NCBI GenBank assembly: GCA_035551615.1
Contig: DASZNC010000001.1
Location: 1 to 10,961 of the forward strand
Reading direction: 5' to 3'
DNA: 10,961 nt
Origin: JAKCDU01 sp035551615
GTDB taxonomy: Bacteria > Actinomycetota > Acidimicrobiia > Acidimicrobiales > Palsa-688
The notes beneath the pieces were generated by a model. That model did no database searches. It was given only the letters and a program-made list of their open reading frames with translations, and had not been told where the DNA came from. The position numbers and the translations under genes are program-made. Below, piece by piece: positions 1-6,135 of the stretch (positions within the stretch are counted from its first letter, which is position 1; each line of letters begins with the position of its first letter).

Positions 1-1521
1 AACGTGACCTACCTGCTGTGGATGATCATGGGGTACCTGCTGGTGCAGTCCATCCTCGTGGTCACCCTGGGCCGCCTGGGCGACATCTTCGGCCGGGTGA
101 AGATCTACAATCTCGGGTTCGTCGTCTTCACCCTCGCCTCCATCGGCCTGTCCTTCGACCCGTTTCAAGGCACGCACGGCGCGCTGTGGCTGATCGGCTG
201 GCGGTTCGTCCAGGCCTTCGGCGGCTCGATGCTGATGGCCAACTCCGCGGCGATCCTCACCGACGCGTTCCCCCCGGGCAAGCGCGGCATGGCCCTGGGC
301 ATCAACCAGGTCGCCGGGATCTCCGGCCAGTTCGTCGGCCTGCTGCTCGGCGGCCTGCTGTCTGCCTGGGACTGGCGGGCGGTCTTCTGGATCAACCTGC
401 CGTTCGGGATCTTCGGCACCATCTGGGCCTACCGGTCGCTCAAGGAGATCGCCACCACCCGCAAGGCGCGCATCGACTGGCTCGGCAACCTCTTCTTCGC
501 GGCGGGCGCCGGCATCCTGCTCACCGCGATCACCTTCGGCATCCGCCCGTACCGCAGCGACCCGACCGGCTGGGCCAACCCGATGGTCTTCGGCGGCCTG
601 ATCCTCGGCGTCGTGCTGCTCACGGTCTTCTGCTTCGTCGAATCCAGGGTCAAAGACCCGATGTTCCAGCTGTCGCTGTTCCGCATCCGCGCGTTCGCGG
701 CGGGCAACGTCGCCTCGCTGCTCGGCGCGATCGCCCGCGGCGGGCTCCAGTTCATGCTGGTCATCTGGCTGGCCGGGGTCTGGCTGCCGCTGCACGGCTA
801 CGATTTCACCGTCACCCCGCTGTGGGCCGGTATCTACATGCTGCCGCTCACCGCCGGGTTCCTCATCGCGGGTCCGCTGTCCGGCATGCTGTCTGATCGC
901 TACGGCGCCCGGCCGTTCGCCACCGGCGGGATGATCGCAGCGGCGGCCAGCTTCTTCCTCCTCGAACAACTGCCCATCGACTTCTCCTACCCGACGTTCG
1001 CCGCCCTCCTGCTCCTGAACGGCCTGGGGATGGGCGCGTTCGCGTCACCCAACCGGGCGGGTGTGATGAACAGCCTGCCGGCATCGGATCGGGGGGCCGG
1101 CGGGGGGATGAACTCCACCTTCCAGAACTCCGCGCAAGTTCTCTCTATTGGGATCTTCTTCACCCTGATGATCGTCGGGCTGTCGGCGACCCTGCCGACC
1201 ACCCTCTACCAGGGCCTCCACGCCCACGGCATCGACCAGGCGACGGCTACGCAGATAGCCCACTATCCGCCCGTTTCCATCCTGTTCGCGGCATTTCTGG
1301 GTTACAACCCGGTGCAGCAACTGGTGCCCGAGCCAGCACTCAGAGCGGTGAACCCGGCCAACTATTCGGTCCTGACCGGAAGATCCTTTTTTTCCAATTT
1401 GATCTCCGGTCCGTTCCGCCGGGGGCTGCACGAGGCCTTCCTCTTCGCCATCATCGCCTGCCTGGTCGCCGCCGTGGCGTCGTGGTCGCGAGGGCGGCGC
1501 TACGTGGACGAGTCGGATTGA
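1..1521 (+). CDS. DHA2-type MFS efflux transporter, 5'-truncated by window edge
   Basis: This is a proton-driven multidrug-type exporter of the major facilitator superfamily, DHA2 (14-helix) branch, acting in the cytoplasmic membrane; its substrate cannot be read from the sequence. The frame is open from base 1 and its first residues (N-V-T-Y-L-L-W) align with residues 64-70 of the complete paralogue at 6587-8398, so about 63 N-terminal residues, including helix 1, lie outside the window. MFS motif A is visible as LGRLGDIFGRVKIY just after the start, followed by a Gly-rich motif-C-like helix (AGISGQFVGLLLGG) and the W-D-W-R-x-V-F-x-I-N-x-P-F-G signature usual in DHA2 pumps. The C-terminus stops shortly after the last helix and lacks the about 40-residue hydrophilic tail of the paralogue. 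The downstream chemoreceptor starts 72 bases later. The family call is firm; drug specificity is unknown. Confidence 0.92.
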   Translation, partial: NVTYLLWMIMGYLLVQSILVVTLGRLGDIFGRVKIYNLGFVVFTLASIGLSFDPFQGTHGALWLIGWRFVQAFGGSMLMANSAAILTDAFPPGKRGMALGINQVAGISGQFVGLLLGGLLSAWDWRAVFWINLPFGIFGTIWAYRSLKEIATTRKARIDWLGNLFFAAGAGILLTAITFGIRPYRSDPTGWANPMVFGGLILGVVLLTVFCFVESRVKDPMFQLSLFRIRAFAAGNVASLLGAIARGGLQFMLVIWLAGVWLPLHGYDFTVTPLWAGIYMLPLTAGFLIAGPLSGMLSDRYGARPFATGGMIAAAASFFLLEQLPIDFSYPTFAALLLLNGLGMGAFASPNRAGVMNSLPASDRGAGGGMNSTFQNSAQVLSIGIFFTLMIVGLSATLPTTLYQGLHAHGIDQATATQIAHYPPVSILFAAFLGYNPVQQLVPEPALRAVNPANYSVLTGRSFFSNLISGPFRRGLHEAFLFAIIACLVAAVASWSRGRRYVDESD

Positions 1522-1581
1522 CGGCTAACGGTCAAGACCGGCCCGGCGATATCCGACATCTGCGTGGAAGATCAGTTACTC

Positions 1582-1587
1582 AGGGAG
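1582..1587 (+). promoter_or_regulatory. Ribosome binding site deciding the start of the chemoreceptor gene
   Basis: AGGGAG lies 6 bases before the GTG at 1594. It supports that start over the in-frame GTG at 1564, which has no comparable Shine-Dalgarno sequence. Confidence 0.6.
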
Positions 1588-1593
1588 CGCACC

Positions 1594-2973
1594 GTGTCGG
1601 TTGCCAACGAAGTCTCACAGTCCACCGTCGTCGACGGTGCCAACGCAGAAGGCGGTTCTGCGGAAGCGCATGAGATGCGGGCCATCCTGGCCGCCATCAG
1701 CGCCTCGCAGGCGGTGATCGAGTTCAACCTGGACGGCACGATTGTGACCGCCAACGACAACTTCCTGGGCGCGCTCGGCTACCGGCTCAACGAGATCGTG
1801 GGCCAGCACCACCGCATCTTCGTCGACCCGGCGGAGGCGGCGTCGCCCGCCTACCACCAGTTCTGGGCGTCGCTGCGCGCCGGCGAGTTCCAGTCCGGCC
1901 AGTTCCACCGGGTGTCCAAGACCGGTGCGGACGTATGGATTCAGGCCACCTACAACCCGATCCTCGACGCCGAGGGCCGGGCCTACAAGGTGGTCAAGTT
2001 CGCATCCGTCGTCAACGACCGTATCCGCCTCCAGCAGGGCGTCGCCGAGATCCTCGAAGTGGTGAAGGCGGCCGCCTCCGGCGACCTGACCCGCCAGATC
2101 ACGCTCCAGGGCGACGACGCCATCGGGCAGATGGCCGAGGGCATGCGCGGCTTCCTCGAGTCCCTCCGCCAGACGATCGCGCCCATCGCCGACAGCGCCC
2201 GCCAGTTGCGTACGGCGTCCACCGAGATGCTCGGCGTAGCCGGTCAGATGGGCGTGTCGGCCGACGAGACCTCGGTGCAGGCCGGGGTGGCCTCGGCCGC
2301 ATCGGAGCAGGTCTCCTCGAACGTGTCGACGGTCGCCGCCGCCACCGAGGAGATGGGTGCTTCCATCCGCGACATCGCCCGCAACACGTCCACCGCAGCC
2401 GAGATCGCGTCCAAGGCGGTGTCGATGGCCGAGACGACCAACGCCACCGTCGGCAAGCTGGGTGAGTCGTCGGCCGAGATCGGCCAGATCATCAAGGTCA
2501 TCACCTCGATCGCCCAGCAGACCAACCTGCTGGCCCTGAACGCCACCATCGAAGCGGCTCGGGCCGGCGAAGCCGGCAAGGGCTTCGCCGTGGTCGCCAA
2601 CGAGGTCAAGGAACTGGCCAAGGAGACGGCCAAGGCCACCGAGGACATCGGCAAGAAGATCGACGCCATCCAGGGCTCGACCACCGCCGCGGTCGAGGCC
2701 ATCGCCGGCATCACCGGCACCATCAACCAGATTTCCGACATCCAGTCGACCATCGCCTCCGCCGTCGAGGAACAGGCGGCCACCACCGCCGACATCGCCC
2801 GCAACGTCGCCGACACCTCGGTCGGGTCAGCCGAGATCGCCCGCAACATCGCCGCCGTGGCGGCGGCCGCCGAGCAGACCTCGAGCGGGGTGGGCGAGGC
2901 GGCCAACGCGGCCGAGCGGGTCAGCCGGGTGGCCGGGGATCTCGACAACCTGCTGGATCGGTTCACATACTGA
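1594..2973 (+). CDS. Cytosolic PAS-domain methyl-accepting chemotaxis protein
   Basis: This is a soluble chemoreceptor-like signal transducer of 459 residues from the GTG at 1594; an upstream in-frame GTG at 1564 would add 10 residues but has a poorer ribosome binding site. Residues about 27-142 form a PAS domain (VIEFNLDGTIVTAND, then a W-I-Q-A-T-Y-N-P-I-L-D strand pair), residues about 145-200 resemble a HAMP linker (ASGDLTRQI, DDAIGQM), and residues about 230-440 form the coiled-coil MCP signalling domain. Its conserved hairpin tip, which contacts CheA and CheW in the family, is clear at about 305-345 (QQTNLLALNATIEAARAGEA). No hydrophobic helix is present, so the protein should be cytoplasmic and sense an internal cue such as redox state or a ligand; a cofactor cannot be inferred. 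The C-terminus (DNLLDRFTY) lacks the NWETF-type CheR-docking pentapeptide. No cheA, cheW, cheR or cheB lies in the window. Confidence 0.93.
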   Translation: MSVANEVSQSTVVDGANAEGGSAEAHEMRAILAAISASQAVIEFNLDGTIVTANDNFLGALGYRLNEIVGQHHRIFVDPAEAASPAYHQFWASLRAGEFQSGQFHRVSKTGADVWIQATYNPILDAEGRAYKVVKFASVVNDRIRLQQGVAEILEVVKAAASGDLTRQITLQGDDAIGQMAEGMRGFLESLRQTIAPIADSARQLRTASTEMLGVAGQMGVSADETSVQAGVASAASEQVSSNVSTVAAATEEMGASIRDIARNTSTAAEIASKAVSMAETTNATVGKLGESSAEIGQIIKVITSIAQQTNLLALNATIEAARAGEAGKGFAVVANEVKELAKETAKATEDIGKKIDAIQGSTTAAVEAIAGITGTINQISDIQSTIASAVEEQAATTADIARNVADTSVGSAEIARNIAAVAAAAEQTSSGVGEAANAAERVSRVAGDLDNLLDRFTY

Positions 2974-2983
2974 TTGAGGCCAT

Positions 2984-3000
2984 CCCTTCGAGACGAAGGG
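2984..3000 (+). other. Perfect 7-bp hairpin after the chemoreceptor gene
   Basis: CCCTTCG-AGA-CGAAGGG is a perfect 7-bp inverted repeat with a 3-base loop. It begins 11 bases after the chemoreceptor stop codon and ends 39 bases before the ATPase start codon. No T-run follows, so it is not a classical intrinsic terminator. It may be a weak terminator, a 3'-end stabiliser or a leader structure of the ATPase mRNA. Confidence 0.45.
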
Positions 3001-3025
3001 GAGCGGTCTAGATTCCCCCCGTTCC

Positions 3026-3034
3026 GGGAAGGGG
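3026..3034 (+). promoter_or_regulatory. Ribosome binding site of the RsbW-like gene
   Basis: The purine run GGGAAGGGG sits 5 bases before the ATG at 3040. It identifies this ATG as the start rather than the in-frame TTG at 2974 directly after the previous stop. Confidence 0.6.
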
Positions 3035-3039
3035 CTTCG

Positions 3040-3417
3040 ATGGGTCAGAGTTGTGAGATCGAGATGGCCGGCGACACCGCCTCCATCCGCCAGGCCCGGT
3101 CGTTCGTCACCGCCACCCTGGCCGCCTGGCACCTGGAGCGGATCAGTGAGCGGGCCGTCCTGCTGGTCTCCGAGCTGGCGACCAACGCCGTGCTGCACGC
3201 CCGGACGCCGTTCCGCTTGTCCGTCCGCTTCGACGACTCCGTCACGGTGGAGGTAACCGACGGTTCGGCCGAGTTCCCCAAGGTCGAGACGTCTGACCGC
3301 GACGGGGACCGGGGTCGGGGACTGCTCCTTGTCTCCCGGCTGGCCTCGGACTGGGGCAGCCGGTCGGAGAGTGCCGGCAAGACGGTCTGGTTCTCCCTCG
3401 ATCCGGGCCCGGCCTGA
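3040..3417 (+). CDS. RsbW-like ATP-binding protein (anti-sigma/serine kinase type, GHKL fold)
   Basis: This 125-residue protein is a stand-alone histidine-kinase-type ATPase of the HATPase_c_2 (RsbW/SpoIIAB) family, which bind a sigma factor and/or phosphorylate a STAS-domain antagonist. The N-box is clear at residues 45-53 (E-L-A-T-N-A-V-L-H), the G1 box is D-G at 74-75, and the G2 box is G-R-G-L at about 92-95 (GDRGRGLLLVSRLASDWG). The length fits single-domain actinobacterial members, many of which serve as generic anti-sigma or regulatory ATPases. The start is the ATG at 3040 with a good ribosome binding site. No sigma factor is adjacent, but a STAS protein, the usual partner type, lies about 2.7 kb downstream at 6136-6489. 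Whether these two interact is inference. The family is clear; target and kinase activity are not shown. Confidence 0.88.
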   Translation: MGQSCEIEMAGDTASIRQARSFVTATLAAWHLERISERAVLLVSELATNAVLHARTPFRLSVRFDDSVTVEVTDGSAEFPKVETSDRDGDRGRGLLLVSRLASDWGSRSESAGKTVWFSLDPGPA

Positions 3418-3456
3418 AAGTCCGGTTCGCGCAGAAGGTAGGAACGGCATCCGGCC

Positions 3457-3462
3457 GGGTAT
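3457..3462 (+). promoter_or_regulatory. Candidate -10 element (GGGTAT) of a leaderless gene
   Basis: GGGTAT ends 9 bases before the ATG at 3472, placing the expected transcription start at or next to the start codon; there is no Shine-Dalgarno sequence at the usual distance. GGGTAT matches the -10 of SigB/SigF-type promoters, but no good GTTT-like -35 is visible, so the sigma class is uncertain. Confidence 0.3.
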
Positions 3463-3471
3463 CACCCGGAC

Positions 3472-3714
3472 ATGACCTACTTCCGCCCGGCGGATCACGC
3501 GATGGGTCTCGAGTTGCAGCTGGAGGAACTCCAGGAGCAGCGCCGTCGAGCCCAGGTGCAGGGCCGTGTCGATGACGTGCAACGACTGTTACCCGAGATC
3601 GAGCAACTCCAGTACGAGTTGGCCATGACGGCCGAACTCCTGGATCGCGTGCCCGACGAAGAGGAACCGCCTCAGCTGCACGACGCCGAGAAGCTGAGCG
3701 TCACCGAGCAGTAG
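3472..3714 (+). CDS. Small coiled-coil protein of unknown function
   Basis: An 80-residue soluble, acidic protein that I do not recognise. After a short N-terminus (MTYFRPADHAMG), residues about 13-58 are strongly helical with a heptad-like Leu/Gln/Glu pattern (LELQLEELQEQRRRAQVQG, then a second helix around LLPEIEQLQYELAMTAELL). This suggests an antiparallel helical hairpin or short dimeric coiled coil, followed by a disordered acidic tail. There is no signal peptide, membrane helix or cysteine. The ATG at 3472 has no Shine-Dalgarno sequence and may be leaderless; the in-frame ATG at 3502 is the alternative. It lies 54 bases after the RsbW-like gene, so it might be an adaptor or regulator for it, but that is only context. 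Codon use matches the neighbours, which supports a real gene. Confidence 0.65.
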   Translation: MTYFRPADHAMGLELQLEELQEQRRRAQVQGRVDDVQRLLPEIEQLQYELAMTAELLDRVPDEEEPPQLHDAEKLSVTEQ

Positions 3715-3740
3715 CCAGGATCGGTGCCCATCCAGCCGGA

Positions 3741-3770
3741 TTGACAGCCTCGACCGGGTTTTAGGAGGAT
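3741..3770 (+). promoter_or_regulatory. Candidate promoter for the SDR-CYTH operon
   Basis: A consensus -35 hexamer TTGACA at 3741-3746 lies in the 107-base gap before the SDR gene. Possible -10 sequences at the right distance are poor (TAGGAG at 3762, GAGGAT at 3765), so the call depends mostly on the -35 box and the intergenic position. Confidence 0.35.
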
Positions 3771-3780
3771 TCCCGGCCAT

Positions 3781-3798
3781 CGTCGGCGCACGCCGGCG
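3781..3798 (+). other. GC-rich hairpin in the SDR leader
   Basis: CGTCGGCG and CGCCGGCG around a central CA can fold into a stem of about 7 usable base pairs with one G-T wobble. It lies 10 bases before the ribosome binding site, and no T-run follows. It may be a leader stem at the 5' end of the SDR transcript or only chance in GC-rich DNA. Confidence 0.3.
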
Positions 3799-3808
3799 GC
3801 TGAGTCCA

Positions 3809-3815
3809 GGGAGGG
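3809..3815 (+). promoter_or_regulatory. Strong ribosome binding site of the SDR gene
   Basis: GGGAGGG followed by 6 bases precedes the ATG at 3822, fixing the SDR start. Confidence 0.65.
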
Positions 3816-3821
3816 AAGCGC

Positions 3822-4742
3822 ATGGGTCTGCTCGACGGGAAGGTGGCCATCGTCACCGGGGCGGGGCGGGGGATCGGGCGCGAACACGCCCTCCTGCTGG
3901 CCCGGGAGGGTGCCGCCGTCATGGTCAACGATCTGGGCGGTGACGGTCGGGGCGCCGGCGCCGACCTGACCCCGGCCCAGGAGGTAGCCGAGGAAATCCG
4001 GGCCGCCGGCGGCGCCGCCGAGGTCAACGGGGCCAACGTCGCCGACTGGCAGGCATCCGAGGGGCTGATCTTCCAGACGGTCGAGACGTTCGGACGCCTG
4101 GACATCCTGGTCAACAACGCGGGCATCCTCCGCGACCGGATGGCCTTCAACATGTCGGAGGAGGAATGGGACGTGGTCGTCAATGTCGTCCTCAAGGGCT
4201 GTTTCGCCCCCGCCCGCCATGCCGCCGCCTACTGGCGGCAGGAGAACAAGCGGACCGAGGAGCGGGTCAACGGTGTGATCATCAACACCGCCTCCGAGTC
4301 CGGCCTCTACGGGAACTCGGGCCAGGCCAACTACGGCGCCGCCAAGGCCGGCATCGCCGCCCTCTCCACCGTTCTGGCCCGCGACCTCGAGCGCATCGGT
4401 GTCCGGGTCAACACGATTGCCCCGGCCGCCGCCACCCGCCTCTTGGGCACCGTCATCCAGCACGAGGACAAGCCGGCCGGCGAATACGACGCCCTGGCCC
4501 CGGCCGCCGTCGCCCCGCTGGTCGTCTGGCTCTGCTCCGACCTGGCCAAGGATGTCAATGCCCAGGTCTTCGCCGTCAGCGGCGCCCGCATCCAGCTGGT
4601 CCGGGGGTTCCATCCGGTCACCCAGATCGACTCCGGCGAGACCCTCTGGACGAGCGACCGGATCGAGGAACTGCGTAGCGACCTGCTCGGCCAGTTCGAC
4701 GTGGGCATCCCGCCGTTCCTGCCGCCCCTCGGGTTCGAGTAG
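3822..4742 (+). CDS. SDR-family oxidoreductase, 3-hydroxyacyl-CoA/hydroxysteroid dehydrogenase-like
   Basis: A 306-residue classical short-chain dehydrogenase, cytosolic and NAD(P)H-dependent. The cofactor motif T-G-A-G-R-G-I-G is at residues 12-19, an acidic residue ending strand 2 (V-N-D, D37) suggests NAD preference, N-N-A-G is at 98-101, the catalytic serine is S158 and Y-G-A-A-K (Y171, K175) completes the triad. The V-N-D-L-G-G turn and long C-terminal extension resemble the dehydrogenase domain of peroxisomal multifunctional enzyme type 2 and related actinobacterial SDRs that oxidise 3-hydroxyacyl-CoA or steroid-like substrates. That substrate class is inferred from overall resemblance. 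A strong ribosome binding site fixes the ATG at 3822. The CYTH gene follows after 18 bases, suggesting co-transcription, though no known pathway links the two. No hydratase or thiolase gene is nearby. Confidence 0.92.
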   Translation: MGLLDGKVAIVTGAGRGIGREHALLLAREGAAVMVNDLGGDGRGAGADLTPAQEVAEEIRAAGGAAEVNGANVADWQASEGLIFQTVETFGRLDILVNNAGILRDRMAFNMSEEEWDVVVNVVLKGCFAPARHAAAYWRQENKRTEERVNGVIINTASESGLYGNSGQANYGAAKAGIAALSTVLARDLERIGVRVNTIAPAAATRLLGTVIQHEDKPAGEYDALAPAAVAPLVVWLCSDLAKDVNAQVFAVSGARIQLVRGFHPVTQIDSGETLWTSDRIEELRSDLLGQFDVGIPPFLPPLGFE

Positions 4743-4760
4743 CCGGGTAAGACTGTCGGG

Positions 4761-6113
4761 GTGGCGCCAGAGACCAACCTCGAGCGCGAGTACAAGTTCG
4801 ACGTCGACCCGACCTTCGATCCGCCCGACCTGGCCGCGCTGGTCGGGGCGGTCGAGGAACTGCCCGAGCAGCTGCTGACCACCACCTACTACGACACTGC
4901 CGACTTCCGGCTGTGGGCCCGCCGCATCACGCTGCGCCACCGGTCGGAGGCCGGCGTGCCGGCAGGCAAGTGGACGCTCAAAATCCCGGTCGGCGACCGG
5001 CCCGAAGGCGATCCGGCCACCCGTTCGGAGGTCACCTGGAAGGGCGGCGCCGACGCCATCCCGGCCGACGCCCTGGGGGCGATGGCCGGGCTGATCCGCC
5101 GGGCGCCCCTGGGGCCGGTCGCCACCCTGTCGGCCGCCCGAAAGCGCTCGGTACTGCACGACCGGTCCGGTGAGCCGTGGGCCGAGGTCGACGACGACAC
5201 GGTCACCGTCACGGCCGGTCGCCGGGAGGGGCTGCAGTTCCGCCAGCTGGAAGTGGAGTTGACCGGGATCTCCGGACCGGTCGACGCCGTGCTCGAGGCG
5301 CTCGACCGAGCCGGTGTGCGCCCGGGCGGGGCGTCCAAATTCGCACTGGCGGCCGGCGTCGACGGCGGGCCGGTCGGACCGAATGGGTCGGTCGACGACC
5401 TACTCGATGCCGACTACCGCCTCCGGCTACCGACCGCTGGCTCCGATCCAGCCCGACCTGAGCCGTCCGCCGTCCGGGCCGGGCTGCGGGCCACCCGGCG
5501 GCTGCTCGGCGACGACGAATCGTCCGGCCCCGTCCGTCGGGTCCACGACATCCTGCGCCGGATGGGCGAGGAGGACGCCGTCGAGCGGTGGATTCGCAAC
5601 CACAGTGAGCCGGGCGAGGGCGACGCCGCCGAACAGCTGGTCCAACTGCTGAGGGCCGACCGGCACCTGTCCGGAACGGAGCTGGCCGCCGCCCTCGGCG
5701 CGCCGGATTGGTTCGAAGCCCTCGACCGCCTGGCCGGCACCGGCACCACGCTCGAACCCGCCACCGCGCCCGCCGCCGGCACCACGCCCGAACCCGCCAC
5801 CGCGCCCGCCGCGGGCACCACGCCCGGACCCGCCACCGCGCCCGCCGCCGGCACCGGAGCCAACACCCCCGGCGCTCCCGACGGGCGCCCCCTGGCCCGG
5901 CATCTGGTGCGGCGGACCGAAACACGCGCTCTCGACCGGCGCCCCCTGGCCCGGCACCTCGTGCGGCGGGCCGAGGCAGCCCGGGTGGCGGTTGTGCTGG
6001 CCGAGTTGGCCGCCCATCCGTCCATCACCCCGCCGGTCGCATTCGTGGCCGGCCGCATCGCCGGGCGGGCCGAAGCGGCCGCCGCCCGCACCCATCGGAG
6101 CCGGACCCGCTGA
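4761..6113 (+). CDS. CYTH-domain triphosphate tunnel protein with repeat-rich C-terminus
   Basis: A 450-residue protein whose residues 4 to about 200 form a CYTH (triphosphate tunnel metalloenzyme) domain; the family hydrolyses or cyclises triphosphates such as tripolyphosphate, thiamine triphosphate or ATP. The signature E-x-E-x-K is E8, E10, K12, followed by T-Y-Y-D-T (42-46), L-R-H-R (58-61), W-T-L-K (71-74), A-R-K-R (126-129), A-E-V-D-D-D (141-146), L-E-V-E-L (163-167) and S-K-F (192-194). Because E-x-E-x-K begins at residue 8, the GTG at 4761 must be at or very near the true start. Many actinobacterial CYTH proteins carry a CHAD domain next; here residues about 230-330 show only a faint CHAD-like segment (AVRAGLRATRRLL, 237-249) and lack the usual regular histidines. 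Residues about 328-364 are three Ala/Pro/Thr repeats, then the basic motif RPLARHLVRR occurs twice (376-385, 394-403). Catalysis is inferred from retained residues; the C-terminal role is unknown. Confidence 0.88.
   Translation: MAPETNLEREYKFDVDPTFDPPDLAALVGAVEELPEQLLTTTYYDTADFRLWARRITLRHRSEAGVPAGKWTLKIPVGDRPEGDPATRSEVTWKGGADAIPADALGAMAGLIRRAPLGPVATLSAARKRSVLHDRSGEPWAEVDDDTVTVTAGRREGLQFRQLEVELTGISGPVDAVLEALDRAGVRPGGASKFALAAGVDGGPVGPNGSVDDLLDADYRLRLPTAGSDPARPEPSAVRAGLRATRRLLGDDESSGPVRRVHDILRRMGEEDAVERWIRNHSEPGEGDAAEQLVQLLRADRHLSGTELAAALGAPDWFEALDRLAGTGTTLEPATAPAAGTTPEPATAPAAGTTPGPATAPAAGTGANTPGAPDGRPLARHLVRRTETRALDRRPLARHLVRRAEAARVAVVLAELAAHPSITPPVAFVAGRIAGRAEAAAARTHRSRTR
5742..5849 (+). repeat. 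Three tandem 36-base in-frame repeats
   Basis: Units at 5742-5777, 5778-5813 and 5814-5849 each begin GGCACCACG and differ at only a few bases; a partial fourth copy (GGCACCGGAGCC) follows. They encode a 12-residue unit GTTxxPATAPAA (positions 4-5 LE, PE, PG) that forms a Pro/Ala-rich linker in the CYTH protein. The unit is a multiple of three, so copy-number changes would keep the frame. Confidence 0.9.
5880..5974 (+). repeat. 54-base-period in-frame duplication (RPLARHLVRR motif)
   Basis: GACGGGCGCCCCCTGGCCCG at 5880 recurs as GACCGGCGCCCCCTGGCCCG at 5934. The similarity runs for about 40 bases and encodes the basic motif RPLARHLVRR twice with an 18-residue period near the C-terminus of the CYTH protein. 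Confidence 0.85.
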
Positions 6114-6121
6114 CGGCGGTG

Positions 6122-6127
6122 TAAATT
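6122..6127 (+). promoter_or_regulatory. Candidate -10 element of the STAS gene
   Basis: TAAATT, an unusually AT-rich hexamer in this DNA, ends 8 bases before the ATG at 6136 in the 22-base gap after the CYTH gene. With no Shine-Dalgarno sequence before the ATG, this spacing fits a leaderless transcript. The -35 region would lie inside the CYTH coding sequence and is not obvious. Confidence 0.35.
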
Positions 6128-6135
6128 TCCGACCC

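Noticed and set aside
1529..1540. Short palindrome CGGTC-AA-GACCG after the first MFS gene as a terminator
   Set aside because: The loop would be only 2 bases, the stem at most 5 bp, and no T-run follows.
1564..1593. Earlier GTG start for the chemoreceptor
   Set aside because: It lacks a Shine-Dalgarno sequence, while the GTG at 1594 has AGGGAG at 6 bases. It cannot be excluded entirely.
3672..5159. Long open minus-strand frame (about 495 codons) opposite the SDR and CYTH genes
   Set aside because: It is antisense to two genes with clear family motifs. The translation is low-complexity Gly/Asp/Val/Arg-rich with no recognisable domain, as expected from GC-rich codon shadows.
5742..5974. Possible CRISPR-like array
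   Set aside because: The repeats are directly contiguous with no spacers, lie in frame inside a coding sequence, and no cas gene is present.
5992..6135. Upstream extension of the STAS protein reading frame into the CYTH gene
   Set aside because: The added 48 residues are Pro/Arg-rich shadow sequence. STAS similarity starts right after the ATG at 6136.
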